From positions 124,001 to 188,000 of the forward strand of contig NZ_WIDQ01000007.1 of NCBI RefSeq assembly GCF_009495745.1: a stretch of 64,000 nt of DNA, in the 5' to 3' direction. Position 1 is the stretch's first letter; every line of letters starts with the position of its first letter. Shown here in pieces: positions 33,702 through 46,049 of the stretch. Under the pieces are notes generated by a model, which was not told the DNA's origin, ran no database searches, and was given only the letters and a program-made list of their open reading frames with translations. The DNA is from Niveispirillum sp. SYP-B3756. Its GTDB lineage: Bacteria; Pseudomonadota; Alphaproteobacteria; Azospirillales; Azospirillaceae. The position numbers and the translations under genes are program-made.

Positions 33702-34457
33702 ATGGACGTGCTGGCGCGCATTACCGAGATCATTGGCCCCTCAATGGAAGATATGGGCTATGAGATCGTGCGTCTGCAGCTTTCCGGCGGACAGCGGCCG
33801 ACCCTGCAGATCATGGCCGACCGCGCCGATGGCGGTGCGATGACGGTGGATGACTGCGCTGATATCTCCAACGCCGTTTCTGCCCTGCTGGATGTGGAAG
33901 ATCCGATCAGCAGCGCCTATAATCTGGAGGTCAGCAGCCCCGGCATCGACCGGCCGCTGACCCGTTTGAAGGATTTTGAACGGTTCAAGGGCTTTGAAGC
34001 CCGGATCGAGACGGAAATCCCGCTGGATGGGCGCAAGCGCTTCCGTGGGGTTCTTTATGGTGTGGAGGGCGAGTCGGTATTGATCGCGCTCGACGCCAAG
34101 TCGGCCCAGGCCCCCAAGCGCAAGCCGGGTGCCAAGGTTTCTGCCAAGGCCAAGGCCGAGGCGGAAGTCGCCGCCGCTGCGGCAGCCGGTATGATCGAGG
34201 TGGCGGAAATCCCCTTCGAACATATCGCCCGCGCCAAGCTGGAAATGACGGACGAACTGCTGGCCGCTGCGGCGGCGGAGCAGGGTCTGGCGGCCGGCGT
34301 GGAAGGCGGGGCCATGGATGTGGACGACGATGCCCGCACCGTGAAGCGTCCCAAGGGCCCCAAGGGGCCGGGTCGTTTCTCCGGCAAGGCGGGTGCCGCC
34401 GCAGAGGACAGCGCAACCACCGAGGTTCAATCCCCCGCCAAGCCGGCGCGGGATTGA
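33702..34457 (+). CDS. rimP: Ribosome maturation factor RimP, extended form
   Basis: 251 residues against the usual 150-190. The N-terminal domain is standard: [20 protein letters not shown], then [21 protein letters not shown] around residues 75-94. The C-terminal SH3-like domain is interrupted at about residues 132-164 by a Lys/Ala-rich insert ([20 protein letters not shown]) and resumes with [19 protein letters not shown] low-complexity tail of some 55 residues follows. RimP assists 30S subunit assembly. First gene of the rimP-nusA-ylxR-infB block. Confidence 0.93.
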   Translation: MDVLARITEIIGPSMEDMGYEIVRLQLSGGQRPTLQIMADRADGGAMTVDDCADISNAVSALLDVEDPISSAYNLEVSSPGIDRPLTRLKDFERFKGFEARIETEIPLDGRKRFRGVLYGVEGESVLIALDAKSAQAPKRKPGAKVSAKAKAEAEVAAAAAAGMIEVAEIPFEHIARAKLEMTDELLAAAAAEQGLAAGVEGGAMDVDDDARTVKRPKGPKGPGRFSGKAGAAAEDSATTEVQSPAKPARD

Positions 34458-34494
34458 GCGGACGTTTCAGGAATAGAAGGCAGGGTTCGCCAGG

Positions 34495-35985
<1,491 letters not shown>

Positions 35986-35991
<6 letters not shown>

Positions 35992-36009
35992 TCCTTTAAG
36001 GGATCAGGC
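35986..36009 (+). other. Hairpin over the nusA stop codon
   Basis: GCCTGATCC-TTTAAG-GGATCAGGC is a perfect 9-bp inverted repeat containing the nusA TGA. There is no T run, so it is not a simple terminator. It may be an RNA-processing or stability element between nusA and ylxR. Confidence 0.5.
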
Positions 36010-36033
36010 TGACGGGCAGGGGAGTTTTGGGTA

Positions 36034-36780
36034 ATGGATGCCGCTGACAACATGACCGACGACCAGGCCGGTGACGGCACAGGTCCGGTGACGGTGGCAC
36101 CAAAGCCTGCCTATCCGCCGGAGCTAGATGCCGAGGCGCAGGCGGACGAACCGGAGAATGTGGCGGGGCGTAAAAGTCCGCTGCGGCGTTGCGTGGCCAC
36201 GGGTCGTGTGGGGGACAAGGCGGGCATGATCCGTTTTGTTGTTTCCCCGGATGGTGTACTGGTCCCCGACGTGGACGAAACCCTGCCCGGGCGTGGGCTG
36301 TGGTTGACGGCGGATGCCAAGCTGGTTGAAAAGGCCCTGGCCAAGGGCCTGTTCGCCAAGGCGGCCCGCCGGGCCGTCAAACCGGTTCCCGATCTGCCGG
36401 CACTGCTGTGCCGGCTGGTCCGGCGTCGGGCGCTTGGTCTGGTCGGTCTTGCCCGCAAGGGCGGGGGCGTCCTGGCGGGGTTTGAAAAGGTACAGGCTGC
36501 ATTGCGCTCCGGTTGTATCGGCCGGTCGGGCGGTGCGGGCCAAAAGAGTGTAGGATTGTGGTTTGAGGCGAGCGACGGGTCCGATGATGGTCGGACCAAG
36601 CTGTTCGCCTTGGCGCAGGCGCTGGGGGTGCCGCTGGTCGATGTTTTCGACCGGTCGGAACTGGGGGCGGCCTTGGGCCGGGACGAGGCGGTGCATGTGG
36701 TGCTGGCGGCAGGGCCGTTGGCAGGGCAGATCCGTCGTGAGGTGGAACGGCTCTCCGCACTCGGCGGAGCAGGCTCCTGA
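36034..36780 (+). CDS. ylxR: YlxR (DUF448) RNA-binding protein with L7Ae-like domain
   Basis: 248 residues. The DUF448 domain (about 45-120) carries [20 protein letters not shown] and [11 protein letters not shown]. The C-terminal part (about 130-240) resembles the L7Ae/L30e fold ([20 protein letters not shown]). The two-domain form is typical of Alphaproteobacteria, where this gene sits between nusA and infB. It is thought to bind RNA. The first 40 residues are low-complexity. It begins 42 bp after nusA. Confidence 0.92.
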   Translation: MDAADNMTDDQAGDGTGPVTVAPKPAYPPELDAEAQADEPENVAGRKSPLRRCVATGRVGDKAGMIRFVVSPDGVLVPDVDETLPGRGLWLTADAKLVEKALAKGLFAKAARRAVKPVPDLPALLCRLVRRRALGLVGLARKGGGVLAGFEKVQAALRSGCIGRSGGAGQKSVGLWFEASDGSDDGRTKLFALAQALGVPLVDVFDRSELGAALGRDEAVHVVLAAGPLAGQIRREVERLSALGGAGS

Positions 36781-36827
36781 AGGTTAGGGGCCTGATTAGG
36801 GATCAACGGCTTACTGTCGGATTAGGG

Positions 36828-39620
36828 ATGAGCGATACCAACGACCAGAACCGCGACAAGAAAGTACTCAGCCTGTCCGGTCGCGGCACGCTTGGGCTGG
36901 GTGGGGGCAACAAGCCGAAGGCGGCGAACAATGCCCCCGCCGCACAACAGCCCGCTGGCGGTGCTGCAGGCACCGTGCGCCAGAGCTTTTCGCACGGACG
37001 TGGCAAGGAAGTGGCGGTCGAGGTCAAGCGAAAGAAGACCTTCGAGAAGGGCGCCGTTCCCGGCGTGGCCGATGGCGGCGCTGCTGCCCGTCGCGCCGCT
37101 GAAGGGGCGGGTGGTGGCCGTGGACCGGCTGCCCGCAGCAATGGCCCGCGCGTTCTGAGCGATGCCGAGCGTGAGGCCCGCCTGCGGGCGCTGCGCGTTG
37201 CCGAGGCAGAGGCGGTGAATGCCGCTGCCGAGGCTGCTGCCCGCGCCATTGCCGAGGCGGAAGCCAAGGCTGCTGCCGAGAAGGCTGCCGCTGAAGCCGC
37301 TGTCCGCGCTGCGGAAGAGGAAGCGGCCCGTGCCCGTGAGCCGCTGGACGAGGAAACCGTCCGCCGCCGCGAGCTGGAAGAGCTGCGCGCTATCCAGGCG
37401 GCCGAAAAGGCCGCCGTCGACGAAGCCGAGCGCAAGCGCAAGGAAGCCGAGGATGCCCGCAAGGCCGAAGAGGCCCGCAAGGCCGAATCCCGTGCGCGTC
37501 CGGCTGCCGCTGGTGATGATGATCGTGCCCGCCCGGCAGCTGGCCGTCCGGCGTCTGGTGATGCGACTCGTCCGGCTGTCGCTGCCCGTCCGGGTGTCGC
37601 CACGCCGCCGGCCGATTTTGAGGATGAGGACAGCCCCCGCCGCAAGGTGGCCGGCCCCGGCAAGGCGGCCCCCGCCAAGGTGCCGGCAGCCCCCACCAAG
37701 GCCAAGGGTGATGACAAGCGGCGCGGTGGCAAGATGACCATCTCGCAGGCCTTGTCGGATGATGATGGTAGCCGCCGTGGTCGTTCCATGGCTGCCGCCA
37801 AGCGGGCACGTGAACGCGAACGTATGCGGCTGTTCGGCCGTCAGGAGACGCAGAAGGTGACCCGCGACGTGACGATCCCGGAGGTCATCACGGTCGGCGA
37901 CCTTGCCAACCGTATGGCCGAACGTGGCGCCGACGTGGTGAAGGCCCTGATGCGGATGGGCGTGATGGCCACCATCACCCAGACCATTGATGCTGACACT
38001 GCCGAGCTGGTGGTGCAGGAACTGGGTCACCGCCCGTTCCGTGTCTCCGAAAGCGACGTGGAAATCGGTGTGAAGGGCGAACAGGACCGGTTGGAAGACC
38101 TGCGGTCCCGGGCGCCGGTCGTCACCGTCATGGGCCACGTCGACCATGGCAAGACCTCGCTGCTGGATGCGCTGCGCCGTACCGACGTGGCGGCCCGCGA
38201 GGCCGGTGGTATCACCCAGCATATCGGTGCCTATCAGGTGGTGCTGAAGTCGGGTGCGAAGATCACCTTCATCGATACGCCGGGTCACGCCGCCTTTACG
38301 GAAATGCGTGCCCGTGGCGCCAACGTCACCGACGTGGTGGTGCTGGTGGTGGCGGCCGATGACGGCGTGATGCCGCAGACGATCGAGGCGATCAACCACG
38401 CCAAGGCCGCCGGTGTGCCGATCATCGTTGCCATCAACAAGTGCGATCTGCCGTCTGCCAAGCCGGAGCGTGTCCGTCAGGAACTGCTCCAGCATGAGCT
38501 GGTTGTGGAAGGCATGGGCGGCGACATCCTGGATGTGGAAGTGTCGGCCAAGGCCGGCCTGAACCTGGACAAGCTGGAAGAAGCCATCCTGCTGCAGGCC
38601 GAAATCCTGGAGCTGAAGGCCAACCCGAACCGCAGCGCCGAAGGCGTGGTGGTGGAAGCCAAGCTGGACAAGGGCCGCGGCCCGGTGGCCACCGTGCTGG
38701 TGAAGCGCGGTACGCTGAAGGTGGGCGACATTGTCGTCGCCGGCAGCGAATGGGGCCGCGTGCGCGCCCTGGTCAACGATCGTGGCACCAACGTGCCGGA
38801 TGCCGATCCCGCCACCCCGGTGGAGGTGTTGGGTCTGGGTGGCGTGCCGCTGGCGGGCGAGGAAATGGCGGTGGTGGATAGCGAGGCCCGTGCCCGCGAA
38901 ATCACCGAATATCGTGCCCGCAAGAAGCGCGAAGCCGAGTCGGCCAAGTCCGGTCGCGGCAGCCTTGAGCAGATGTTCAAGCAGATCCAGGCCGGCGAGG
39001 CCAAGGAACTGCCCATCGTCATCAAGGGCGACGTGCAGGGTTCGGTGGAAGCCATCTCCGGTGCCCTGGAGAAGCTCACCGCCGAGAATACCGAGGTCAA
39101 GGTGCGGGTGCTGTCGTCCGGTGTGGGCGCCATCACCGAAAGCGACATCACGCTGGCCAATGCGTCCAAGGGTCTGGTTGTGGGCTTCAATGTCCGCGCC
39201 AATCCGCAGGCGCGCGACATGGCCAAGCGCGATGGCGTGGAAATCCGCTACTACTCCATCATCTATGACATCATTGATGATGTACGTCAGATGCTGACCG
39301 GCATGTTGGCGCCGACGCTGAAGGAACGTTTCCTCGGCAATGCGCAGATCCTGCAGGTGTTCAACATCACCAAGGTCGGCAAGGTCGCGGGTTGCCGCGT
39401 GTCGGAAGGTACCGTCAAGCGCGGTGCCAAGGTCCGCCTGCTGCGCGACAATGTGGTGATCCACGAAGGCACGCTGAAGACCCTGAAGCGCATGAAGGAC
39501 GAAGTCCGCGAAGTGCGCGAAGGGTTCGAATGCGGTATGGCCTTCGAGAATTACGACGATATCCGCGAAGGCGACATCATCGAAGCCTTCGAGATGGAGG
39601 AAATCGCCCGCGTCCTGTAA
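36828..39620 (+). CDS. infB: Translation initiation factor IF-2
   Basis: 930 residues. A long Ala/Glu/Arg-rich N-terminal region (1-340), the IF2 N-terminal subdomain ([20 protein letters not shown]), then the GTPase domain with G1 [15 protein letters not shown] near residue 434, G3 DTPGHAAF and G4 NKCD. Domains II-IV follow, with the C-terminal initiator-tRNA-binding part ending [12 protein letters not shown]. It recruits fMet-tRNA to the 30S subunit. It starts 47 bp after ylxR. Unusually, a strong terminator rather than rbfA follows. Confidence 0.98.
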   Translation: MSDTNDQNRDKKVLSLSGRGTLGLGGGNKPKAANNAPAAQQPAGGAAGTVRQSFSHGRGKEVAVEVKRKKTFEKGAVPGVADGGAAARRAAEGAGGGRGPAARSNGPRVLSDAEREARLRALRVAEAEAVNAAAEAAARAIAEAEAKAAAEKAAAEAAVRAAEEEAARAREPLDEETVRRRELEELRAIQAAEKAAVDEAERKRKEAEDARKAEEARKAESRARPAAAGDDDRARPAAGRPASGDATRPAVAARPGVATPPADFEDEDSPRRKVAGPGKAAPAKVPAAPTKAKGDDKRRGGKMTISQALSDDDGSRRGRSMAAAKRARERERMRLFGRQETQKVTRDVTIPEVITVGDLANRMAERGADVVKALMRMGVMATITQTIDADTAELVVQELGHRPFRVSESDVEIGVKGEQDRLEDLRSRAPVVTVMGHVDHGKTSLLDALRRTDVAAREAGGITQHIGAYQVVLKSGAKITFIDTPGHAAFTEMRARGANVTDVVVLVVAADDGVMPQTIEAINHAKAAGVPIIVAINKCDLPSAKPERVRQELLQHELVVEGMGGDILDVEVSAKAGLNLDKLEEAILLQAEILELKANPNRSAEGVVVEAKLDKGRGPVATVLVKRGTLKVGDIVVAGSEWGRVRALVNDRGTNVPDADPATPVEVLGLGGVPLAGEEMAVVDSEARAREITEYRARKKREAESAKSGRGSLEQMFKQIQAGEAKELPIVIKGDVQGSVEAISGALEKLTAENTEVKVRVLSSGVGAITESDITLANASKGLVVGFNVRANPQARDMAKRDGVEIRYYSIIYDIIDDVRQMLTGMLAPTLKERFLGNAQILQVFNITKVGKVAGCRVSEGTVKRGAKVRLLRDNVVIHEGTLKTLKRMKDEVREVREGFECGMAFENYDDIREGDIIEAFEMEEIARVL

Positions 39621-39658
39621 AGGCGCGGGGGATCATCCCCCGGTATCTGGAAGTGACG

Positions 39659-39702
39659 CCGGCCGGCCTTGCGGGAAACCGTAAGGCCGGCCGGTTTCGT
39701 TT
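39659..39702 (+). terminator. Rho-independent terminator after infB
   Basis: CCGGCCGGCCTT and AAGGCCGGCCGG form a perfect 12-bp stem around a 12-nt loop, followed by TTTCGTTT. It closes the rimP-infB operon. Confidence 0.85.
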
Positions 39703-39821
39703 GGGGTCAAGGATTTCAATCCCCATCCTCTGCTAACCACCCCTGGCTTCCCTGCTGGTTTGCCCCGGCTTTCATGCTAGTCTGACGGACTACCCCGAAG
39801 GTTTGGTTGGAGGCCCCGGCG

Positions 39822-41093
39822 ATGCGCCGGCAGCGAAATTTGTTCCTTGTTGCGGCCTGTGCGCCGCTGTTCCGTGCCCCTGTCCGTTTGATCCGCCCGG
39901 CCTTGCCTGTGCTGCTGACGCTGGGATTGTTGCTGCCGGGGCCGCAGGCGCTGGCGGAGGTGACCAAGCCCACGGTGAAGAAGCCGGCTGTCACCAAGCC
40001 GGCCCCAGCGAAGAAACCAGTGGCGGCCAAGCCCACGGCCCCGGCCCATGGCGCCAAGGCGCCGGCTGGCAAGGCGCACTCTGTCGCCAAACCCCAACCC
40101 GTGAAGGCCCCCGCCGCCAAGGGGCCGGCCCGCCGTCACCGGGTCACCAAGCCGGTGGTGGCAGGGGTGACGGCGGCCGGTGTTGCCGCCCTGGCCTTGG
40201 GCACGGCCCCTGCGCCCGCTCTGCCGCCCCGTGCCGACACGGCCCTGCGCAACCTGGAAGGCGACGCCAAACAGGGCAATGTGGAAGCGCAGATGGCGCT
40301 GGCCGAGCATTTCGCTTCCGGCACGCCGCCCGATGCGGCGGATATGCGCCGCGCCGTCTATTGGTATGGGCAGGCGGCGGCCAAGGGGGATGCCGATGCC
40401 TGCTGGACCCTGGCGGAACTGTTCCGGGGCGATCTGGGCTTGGCCCCCGATCTGGAACAGGCCGCCAGCTGGTACCGCAAGGCCGCCGAGATGGGCCATG
40501 CGGAGGCGGCCTTCGATCTGGGCCTGCTTTATATGGATGGCTATGGGCTGGAACGCGATCCCGCCCAGGCCGCACGCTGGTTTGAACAGGCGGCCGATGC
40601 CGGCATCGCGCGGGCGCATTACATGCTGGGCGCCCTGTTCGAACAGGGGGTGGATGGCGCCCCGGATCGGGAGGCAGCGGCCGGCTGGTATTCCCGCGCG
40701 GCGGAGAGCGGCGACGTCAATGCCCGCGCCGCCCTGGCAAGGCTGGCGGCCGGGCAGGATAATGTGGCGCTGGCCGATGGCCCGCCACCCGGCATGATGG
40801 GCGGGCCACCCGGCGGTGCCGCCGCCCGCCCGGTGGCCGTCAGCCATGCCGGGGCGGCGGGGGGCCAAATCGCCTCTGGTGCCGCAACGGGCGCCCGCCC
40901 GGTGGCGGTGGATCAGGCCGGGGTGAAGGAAATTCAGACCCGTCTGGTGAAACTGGGTTATCACAAGGGCAAGCCCGATGGTTTTCTGGGCAAGCGCACA
41001 GTGGCGGCCATCCGCGCCTATCAACAGAAGGTGGGGATGAAGGTGGATGGCAAGGCCAGCCAGACCCTGCTGGAACGGTTGCGCCGGGGCTGA
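39822..41093 (+). CDS. Exported Sel1-repeat protein with peptidoglycan-binding domain
   Basis: 423 residues. An N-terminal hydrophobic export segment (LPVLLTLGLLLPGPQALA) is followed by a Lys/Pro/Ala-rich linker (about 50-115). Then come four or so Sel1-like repeats (about 140-310; for example YWYGQAAAKGDADACWTLAE and ASWYRKAAEMGHAEAAFDLG), a Gly/Ala linker, and a C-terminal PG_binding_1 domain (EIQTRLVKLGYHKGKPDGFL, TVAAIRAYQQKVG). It probably scaffolds protein contacts at the cell wall. ATG 39822 follows GGAGG. mtgA follows, also a wall gene. Confidence 0.88.
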   Translation: MRRQRNLFLVAACAPLFRAPVRLIRPALPVLLTLGLLLPGPQALAEVTKPTVKKPAVTKPAPAKKPVAAKPTAPAHGAKAPAGKAHSVAKPQPVKAPAAKGPARRHRVTKPVVAGVTAAGVAALALGTAPAPALPPRADTALRNLEGDAKQGNVEAQMALAEHFASGTPPDAADMRRAVYWYGQAAAKGDADACWTLAELFRGDLGLAPDLEQAASWYRKAAEMGHAEAAFDLGLLYMDGYGLERDPAQAARWFEQAADAGIARAHYMLGALFEQGVDGAPDREAAAGWYSRAAESGDVNARAALARLAAGQDNVALADGPPPGMMGGPPGGAAARPVAVSHAGAAGGQIASGAATGARPVAVDQAGVKEIQTRLVKLGYHKGKPDGFLGKRTVAAIRAYQQKVGMKVDGKASQTLLERLRRG

Positions 41094-41179
41094 TCCCCCC
41101 CGCCGCCATGCAACCAATCCCGGCCACCGCCGTTGCCGGGGGGCCGGCGATAGGGCTTTCAGGATGGAGCGGGGTGGGC

Positions 41180-41896
41180 ATGGCGGTTTGGCGTGGGGCG
41201 GGCAAGGGCAAGGCGGGGCGCTGGCTGCGCCTTGCCGCCTATGGCGTGGCAGGGTTTATCGCTGCCTGCCTTCTCTGGGTGCTGGCCTATGTCGTGCTGC
41301 CGGTGCCGGGCACGCCGCTGATGCTGATCCGCGCGGTGGAAAGCGGTGGCGGCTGGCAGAAACAATGGCAACCGCTGCCCCGCCTGTCGCCGCATCTGGT
41401 CCGCGCCGTCATCGCGGCGGAGGATAGCCGGTTCTGCCAGCATGGCGGGGTGGATTGGGACGCGGTAGAACAGGCGCTGGAACGTAATGAACAGGGCGGC
41501 CGCAGCGTGCGTGGCGGCAGCACCATCAGCCAGCAGGTGGCAAAAAACGCCTTCCTCTGGCCCGACCGGTCCTGGCTGCGCAAGGGGGTGGAGCTGTGGT
41601 TCACCGGGCTGGTGGAAACCTTCTGGTCCAAGCGCCGCATCATGGAAGTGTATCTGAACATTGTGGAGTGGGCCCCGGGCGTCTATGGCGCCGAAGCGGC
41701 GGCCCGCCACTGGTTCGGTAAGGGGGCCGCCGATCTTTCCCCCCGCGAGGCCGCCCTGCTGGCCGCCATCCTGCCCAGCCCGCGCCAATGGAAAGCCAAC
41801 CCGCCCGGCCGCTATGTCGCCGCCCGCGCCGGCATCCTGCAACGCCGCATGGAGATTGTCCTCCGCGACGGGCTGGATGATTGCGTGGGGCGGTGA
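41180..41896 (+). CDS. mtgA: Monofunctional peptidoglycan transglycosylase
   Basis: 238 residues. One N-terminal membrane anchor (LAAYGVAGFIAACLLWVLAY), then a family-51 glycosyltransferase domain: AVIAAEDSRFCQHGGVDWDA with the catalytic Glu, RGGSTISQQVAKNAFLWPDR, EVYLNIVEWAPGVYGAEAAA and LSPREAALLAAILPSPRQW. It polymerises lipid II into glycan strands in the periplasm and lacks a transpeptidase domain. The frame is open from ATG 41108. ATG 41180 gives the usual short cytosolic tail and is preferred, but the choice is not certain. Confidence 0.92.
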   Translation: MAVWRGAGKGKAGRWLRLAAYGVAGFIAACLLWVLAYVVLPVPGTPLMLIRAVESGGGWQKQWQPLPRLSPHLVRAVIAAEDSRFCQHGGVDWDAVEQALERNEQGGRSVRGGSTISQQVAKNAFLWPDRSWLRKGVELWFTGLVETFWSKRRIMEVYLNIVEWAPGVYGAEAAARHWFGKGAADLSPREAALLAAILPSPRQWKANPPGRYVAARAGILQRRMEIVLRDGLDDCVGR

Positions 41897-42124
41897 GGCC
41901 CCGCCTGTTGATAAAGCCCAGTTCCTTCCCCGACAGGTTTCAGGCGACAGGGGCGGGTGAAGCGCATAGCATGGGGGATAGGTTGGGTCCGGCAGGGCCG
42001 CTTCGCATATCGGGAAATCGGTGGTGGGTGGCCAAGTTCGTTGACAGGCCGCAGGTATCATGGCAGATGCCGCCAGAGCCGCAGTGCTGCGTTCTGGGCG
42101 CTATGGAATTGATGGAGGATTTAG

Positions 42125-42529
42125 GTGGCGAAGCCCGAATGGGGGGTTAAGCGCATTTGCCCGAGTTGTGGCGCGCGCTATTACGATATGCGGAAAGATC
42201 CGCCGGTGTGCCCGTCCTGCGGCACCACCTTCGACCCGGAGGCGCTGTTGCGTTCCCGCCGGGCCCGTCCGATGCCGACCGATGACGTGAAGAAGCCGGT
42301 CAAGAGCGTCGGGGACGAGGAGACGCTGGACGTCGAGACGGAGGAGCTGGACGAGGAAACGGTGGAGATCGGCGTGGATGAAGCCGATGTCGCCGACGAT
42401 CTCGCCACCGACGACGTTGCCGACGATGTGGTGGAGGACGAAGACGTCCTGCTGGAAGATGCCGACGAGTTGGATGACGGCGACGACATGGGTGAAGTCG
42501 TCGATGTCGAAGGCGACGAGGATCGCTGA
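42125..42529 (+). CDS. TIGR02300 family protein
   Basis: 134 residues. A zinc-ribbon-like N terminus, WGVKRICPSCGARYYDMRKD, is followed by PVCPSCGTTFDPE. The remaining two thirds are almost entirely Asp/Glu/Val. The family is named for an FYDLN motif; here the motif reads YYDMR. Function unknown, conserved in Alphaproteobacteria. The start is GTG behind GGAGGA. A terminator follows, then the tRNA-Ala genes. Confidence 0.88.
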   Translation: MAKPEWGVKRICPSCGARYYDMRKDPPVCPSCGTTFDPEALLRSRRARPMPTDDVKKPVKSVGDEETLDVETEELDEETVEIGVDEADVADDLATDDVADDVVEDEDVLLEDADELDDGDDMGEVVDVEGDEDR

Positions 42530-42542
42530 TCCGGCGGGGGAA

Positions 42543-42580
42543 CAGCCGATTGCATAAAAATGACAATCGGCTGAATTTTT
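42543..42580 (+). terminator. Rho-independent terminator after the TIGR02300 gene
   Basis: CAGCCGATTG and CAATCGGCTG form a 10-bp stem around an 11-nt loop, followed by AATTTTT. Confidence 0.85.
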
Positions 42581-42655
42581 CCCTTGCATCCAGGGGCGGG
42601 TTTCTCCATAAACCCGCCCACGGCGCTGGCGACCCAGACAGCGCGCAAAAGTTTC

Positions 42656-42731
<76 letters not shown>

Positions 42732-42737
42732 AATAAT

Positions 42738-42770
42738 AAAGGCCCGGTCGGCAGCGACCGGGCCTTTATG
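42738..42770 (+). terminator. Terminator of tRNA-Ala copy 1
   Basis: AAAGGCCCGGTCG-GCAG-CGACCGGGCCTTT, a perfect 13-bp stem 6 bp after the tRNA. Confidence 0.85.
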
Positions 42771-42888
42771 CTTTTCTGCCCTTGGGCGAAAGCCGGGGCG
42801 TCCATGATTTTTCCCCTTGCATCCGTGGCGGAGTTTCTCCATAAACCCGCCCACGGCGCTGACAGCCCAGGCAGCGCGCAAAAGTTTC

Positions 42889-42964
<76 letters not shown>

Positions 42965-43302
42965 GATTCAAAGGCCCGGTCAGCAATGATCGGGCCTTTG
43001 TTGGTTCTGGTGCTGGTGGATGATTTCTTCACCCCCTCGCCATCTTGCCTTGCCCACCTTCACCATATGGCTGGCCTTGGCACCCAGGGGCCGAGCGCAC
43101 CCCTCATGGCCCGCCGGCACATAAACATGCACCTCCCGTTCCGTCGGGTCGCCCTGGCGGATGCCGCGCCGCACGCGGCTATCCAGCATCAGCCGGTGCA
43201 GGGTTCCTCGCGGGCGGCGGGGGATGTGCGCATGATGGGGCCTTGATCCTGTCTGGCGGGGGAAAAGGCGTTGGCCCAATTCTGCGCCGGACGGGTGGGC
43301 GA
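42965..43302. other. Intergenic region after the tRNA pair
   Basis: 338 bp. The first part is the terminator of tRNA copy 2. A minus-strand frame (about 43189 to 42980) starting MLDSRVRRGIRQGDPTEREV shows fair codon bias but no ribosome site, and it ends inside the tRNA terminator. It may be a small gene or chance. Nothing else is evident. Confidence 0.4.
42970..43000 (+). terminator. Terminator of tRNA-Ala copy 2
   Basis: AAAGGCCCGGTCA-GCAA-TGATCGGGCCTTT, the counterpart of the terminator at 42738 with a changed loop-proximal pair and one G-U. Confidence 0.82.
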
Positions 43303-43854
43303 TTACAGGCCTTCCACCGGGGGTGGCGGGTTGGTTGCGGGCGGGAACGCCAGCTGCCCGATGCGGGCGCGATATTGCTCCAGCGCCCAGGGCACGGAGG
43401 GAAAGGCCAGATCGTGCCAGGGGATATCATCCCAGTTGAACATCGCCACTTCCAGGCTTTCCGGCCCGGCCGCAATGGCGGGGTCGGCCAGGGTGGCGCG
43501 ATAGATCAACTGCACCTGGGAAATGCGCGGGATATTGTAGACGGCCAGCAGCGCATCAATGGCGATGCGGGCCCCGGCTTCCTCAAACGCTTCCCGTGCC
43601 GCCCCCTGCTCAGTCGTTTCCCCCAGTTCCATATAGCCGGCGGGCAGGGTCCAATAGCCCCGGCGCGGTTCGATGGCACGGCGGCACAACAGGATGCGTC
43701 CAGCCGTGTCCGTTACCACCGCGCCGACGACGATCTTGGGATTTTCATAGGCGATATAGTGGCAGTCAGGGCAGACCAACCGTTCCCGGTCCTCGCCGGG
43801 CGGGATGGTGCGAATGCGGGGGCCGGCGGTGGGGACGGGTGCAGCGTCGCTCAT
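43303..43854 (-). CDS. Nudix hydrolase with N-terminal zinc ribbon
   Basis: 183 residues. [20 protein letters not shown] opens the protein (half of a zinc ribbon as in NudC-related enzymes). The Nudix box G-x5-E-x7-REAFEEAGA is complete: [20 protein letters not shown]. It would hydrolyse a nucleoside diphosphate linked to another group; the substrate cannot be told. The 47-codon open stretch upstream of ATG 43854 looks non-coding. It is divergent from the aminopeptidase gene. Confidence 0.9.
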   Translation of the reverse strand: MSDAAPVPTAGPRIRTIPPGEDRERLVCPDCHYIAYENPKIVVGAVVTDTAGRILLCRRAIEPRRGYWTLPAGYMELGETTEQGAAREAFEEAGARIAIDALLAVYNIPRISQVQLIYRATLADPAIAAGPESLEVAMFNWDDIPWHDLAFPSVPWALEQYRARIGQLAFPPATNPPPPVEGL

Positions 43855-44021
43855 GCCCGCACCATGACGCCAACAGGTTGGCACCGCAAGCTGCCGCCTT
43901 GTGGAGGGGGCAATTTCTTTCGTTTCAGTATGGCAGACGGATGCGCGGCAGCGCTTGCGCCAGCATCGCTGCCGCTCTAGCCTCTGGCGCAATCCATACC
44001 GCCCAGAACGGGAGCAAACCC

Positions 44022-46049
44022 TTGTCCGCCTCCATCTCCACGGCCGCCTATGGCGGCGACGACAATCTCGCCCGCCTGCTGCGGGAAGCCGGGGTGGCGC
44101 GCAGCGTCGCCGATATCCGTGACCTGATCGCCGGCGTCAATGCCGCCCCGGATGGGGAATTGCCGGATGCCTGGCTGGATCTGGTCGCGTCGAAACGGTC
44201 CGATGGGTTGAGCGAGCAGTTGCTGGCGCTGCGGGCCGGCATCGCCCGCCCGGCCGATCCTGCCCATGGCGACCATGGCGCCCGGCTGGCGGCGCTACGG
44301 GCGGAGTTGCAGCGCCGGGGCCTGGATGGGTTCGTGGTGCCGCGCGCCGATGAATATCAGGGCGAATATGTACCGCTGCGCGGCAGCCGACTGGCCTGGA
44401 TCAGCGGCTTCACCGCCTCTGCCGGGGCGGTGGTGGTGTTGCTGGACAAGGCAGCTGTCTTCGCCGATGGCCGCTATACGATCCAGGTCCGCCAGGAAGT
44501 ATCGGCGGCCCATTTCAGCTATCACCACCTGATGGAGGAGTTCCACGGCGACTGGGCGGCAGCCAACCTGCCGGCCGGAGCCAAGCTGGGCTTTGATCCC
44601 TGGATGCACACGGCCGGCTGGGCCGACAAGATGCGGGCCTCCCTCTCCCCCGCCGGGATCGAACTGGTGCCGACCGACAGCAACCCGATCGATGCCGTCT
44701 GGACCGACCAGCCACCGGCCCCGCTGGGCATCGTCAATATCCAGCCGCTGTCCGCAACGGGTCGCGGTTCCGCCGACAAGCGGGCCGATATTGCGGCGTC
44801 GCTGGAAAAGCAGCGCCTGGATGCCGCCGTGCTGACCCAGCCGGACAGCGTCGCCTGGCTGCTGAATGTGCGCGGCTCGGACGTGCCCTGCACGCCGCTG
44901 CCGCTGTCCTTCGCCATTATCCACCGGGATGGTCAGGTTGACTGGTTCGTCGATGCGCGCAAGCTGGCGCCGGGGCTGGAGCAGCATCTGGGCAATGGGG
45001 TGGCCATCCGGGCGCCGGGTGAATTGCCGGCGGCGCTGGATGCGCTGGGGGGCAAGGAGGCGCGGGTGCGGCTGGATGGTACCACCGCCGCCCTGTGGGT
45101 GATCGACCGGCTGGAAAAGGCCGGTGCCGCCGTCGATCAGGGCGGTGACCCCTGCGTGCTGCCCAAGGCGGCCAAGAATGCGGTGGAGATCGAGGGTTCC
45201 AAGGCGGCCCATCGCCGCGACGGCGCCGCCCTGGTGCGGTTCCTGCGCTGGTTTGACGAGGTGGCGCCGAAGGGGGGCCTGGATGAGCTGACCGTGGTGG
45301 ATACGCTGCTGGCCTATCGTCGCGGTGCCGCCGATTTCCGGGGGCCCAGCTTCGATACGATCAGCGGTGCCGGCCCCAATGGCGCCATTGTGCATTACCG
45401 CGCCAATGAGAAAACCAACCGTCAGGTCGATCAGAACAGCGTCTTCCTGCTGGATAGCGGCGGTCAGTATCTGGACGGCACCACCGACATCACCCGCACC
45501 CTGGCGGTGGGCGATCCGGGCCCGCAGGCGCGGCGCCATTTCACCCTGGTGCTGAAGGGCCATATCGCGCTGAACCGCGTCCGCTTCCCCATGGGCACGG
45601 CGGGCATTCAGCTGGATGTGCTGGCCCGCCAGTTCCTCTGGCAGGCGGGTCTGGATTACGACCATGGCACCGGCCATGGCGTCGGCTCCTTCCTGTCCGT
45701 GCATGAAGGGCCGCAGCGCATCGGCAAGACGGTGAACGGCGTCGTGCTGCTGCCGGGCATGATCCTGTCCAACGAGCCGGGTTACTATCTGGCCGGTTCC
45801 TACGGCATCCGGGTGGAGAATCTGGAACTGGTGGTGCCGGTGGAGATTGCCGGGGCTGAGCGCCCGATGCTGGGGTTTGAGACGCTGACCCTGTGCCCTA
45901 TCGACCTGCGGATGGTGGATGCGTCGCTGCTGACGGCGGAAGAACGGGATTGGCTGAATGCCTATCACGCCCGTGTTCTGCGTGAACTGTCCCCGCTGGT
46001 GGAAGGCGCTGATCGCGCCTGGCTGGATCAGGCAACACGGGCAATCTGA
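44022..46049 (+). CDS. Aminopeptidase P family (Xaa-Pro) metallopeptidase, M24B
   Basis: 675 residues, the long three-domain form. Two creatinase-like N-terminal domains (for example [20 protein letters not shown] and [20 protein letters not shown]) precede the pita-bread catalytic domain. Metal ligands: Asp in [19 protein letters not shown] (two Asp), His in [11 protein letters not shown], Glu in SNEPGYY, and Glu in RVENLELVV. It removes N-terminal residues preceding proline, in the cytosol. The start is TTG 44022 behind GGGAG; no ATG fits, since the open frame upstream runs antisense to the Nudix gene. Confidence 0.92.
   Translation: MSASISTAAYGGDDNLARLLREAGVARSVADIRDLIAGVNAAPDGELPDAWLDLVASKRSDGLSEQLLALRAGIARPADPAHGDHGARLAALRAELQRRGLDGFVVPRADEYQGEYVPLRGSRLAWISGFTASAGAVVVLLDKAAVFADGRYTIQVRQEVSAAHFSYHHLMEEFHGDWAAANLPAGAKLGFDPWMHTAGWADKMRASLSPAGIELVPTDSNPIDAVWTDQPPAPLGIVNIQPLSATGRGSADKRADIAASLEKQRLDAAVLTQPDSVAWLLNVRGSDVPCTPLPLSFAIIHRDGQVDWFVDARKLAPGLEQHLGNGVAIRAPGELPAALDALGGKEARVRLDGTTAALWVIDRLEKAGAAVDQGGDPCVLPKAAKNAVEIEGSKAAHRRDGAALVRFLRWFDEVAPKGGLDELTVVDTLLAYRRGAADFRGPSFDTISGAGPNGAIVHYRANEKTNRQVDQNSVFLLDSGGQYLDGTTDITRTLAVGDPGPQARRHFTLVLKGHIALNRVRFPMGTAGIQLDVLARQFLWQAGLDYDHGTGHGVGSFLSVHEGPQRIGKTVNGVVLLPGMILSNEPGYYLAGSYGIRVENLELVVPVEIAGAERPMLGFETLTLCPIDLRMVDASLLTAEERDWLNAYHARVLRELSPLVEGADRAWLDQATRAI

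Noticed and set aside
36822-39464. A long open frame (about 880 codons) antisense to infB
   Set aside because: It mirrors infB exactly, has no ribosome site, and its composition (runs of His, Gly, Arg) is what the complement of G+C-biased codons gives. The same applies to the antisense frames over ileS, ybaL, the TonB receptor and aminopeptidase P.
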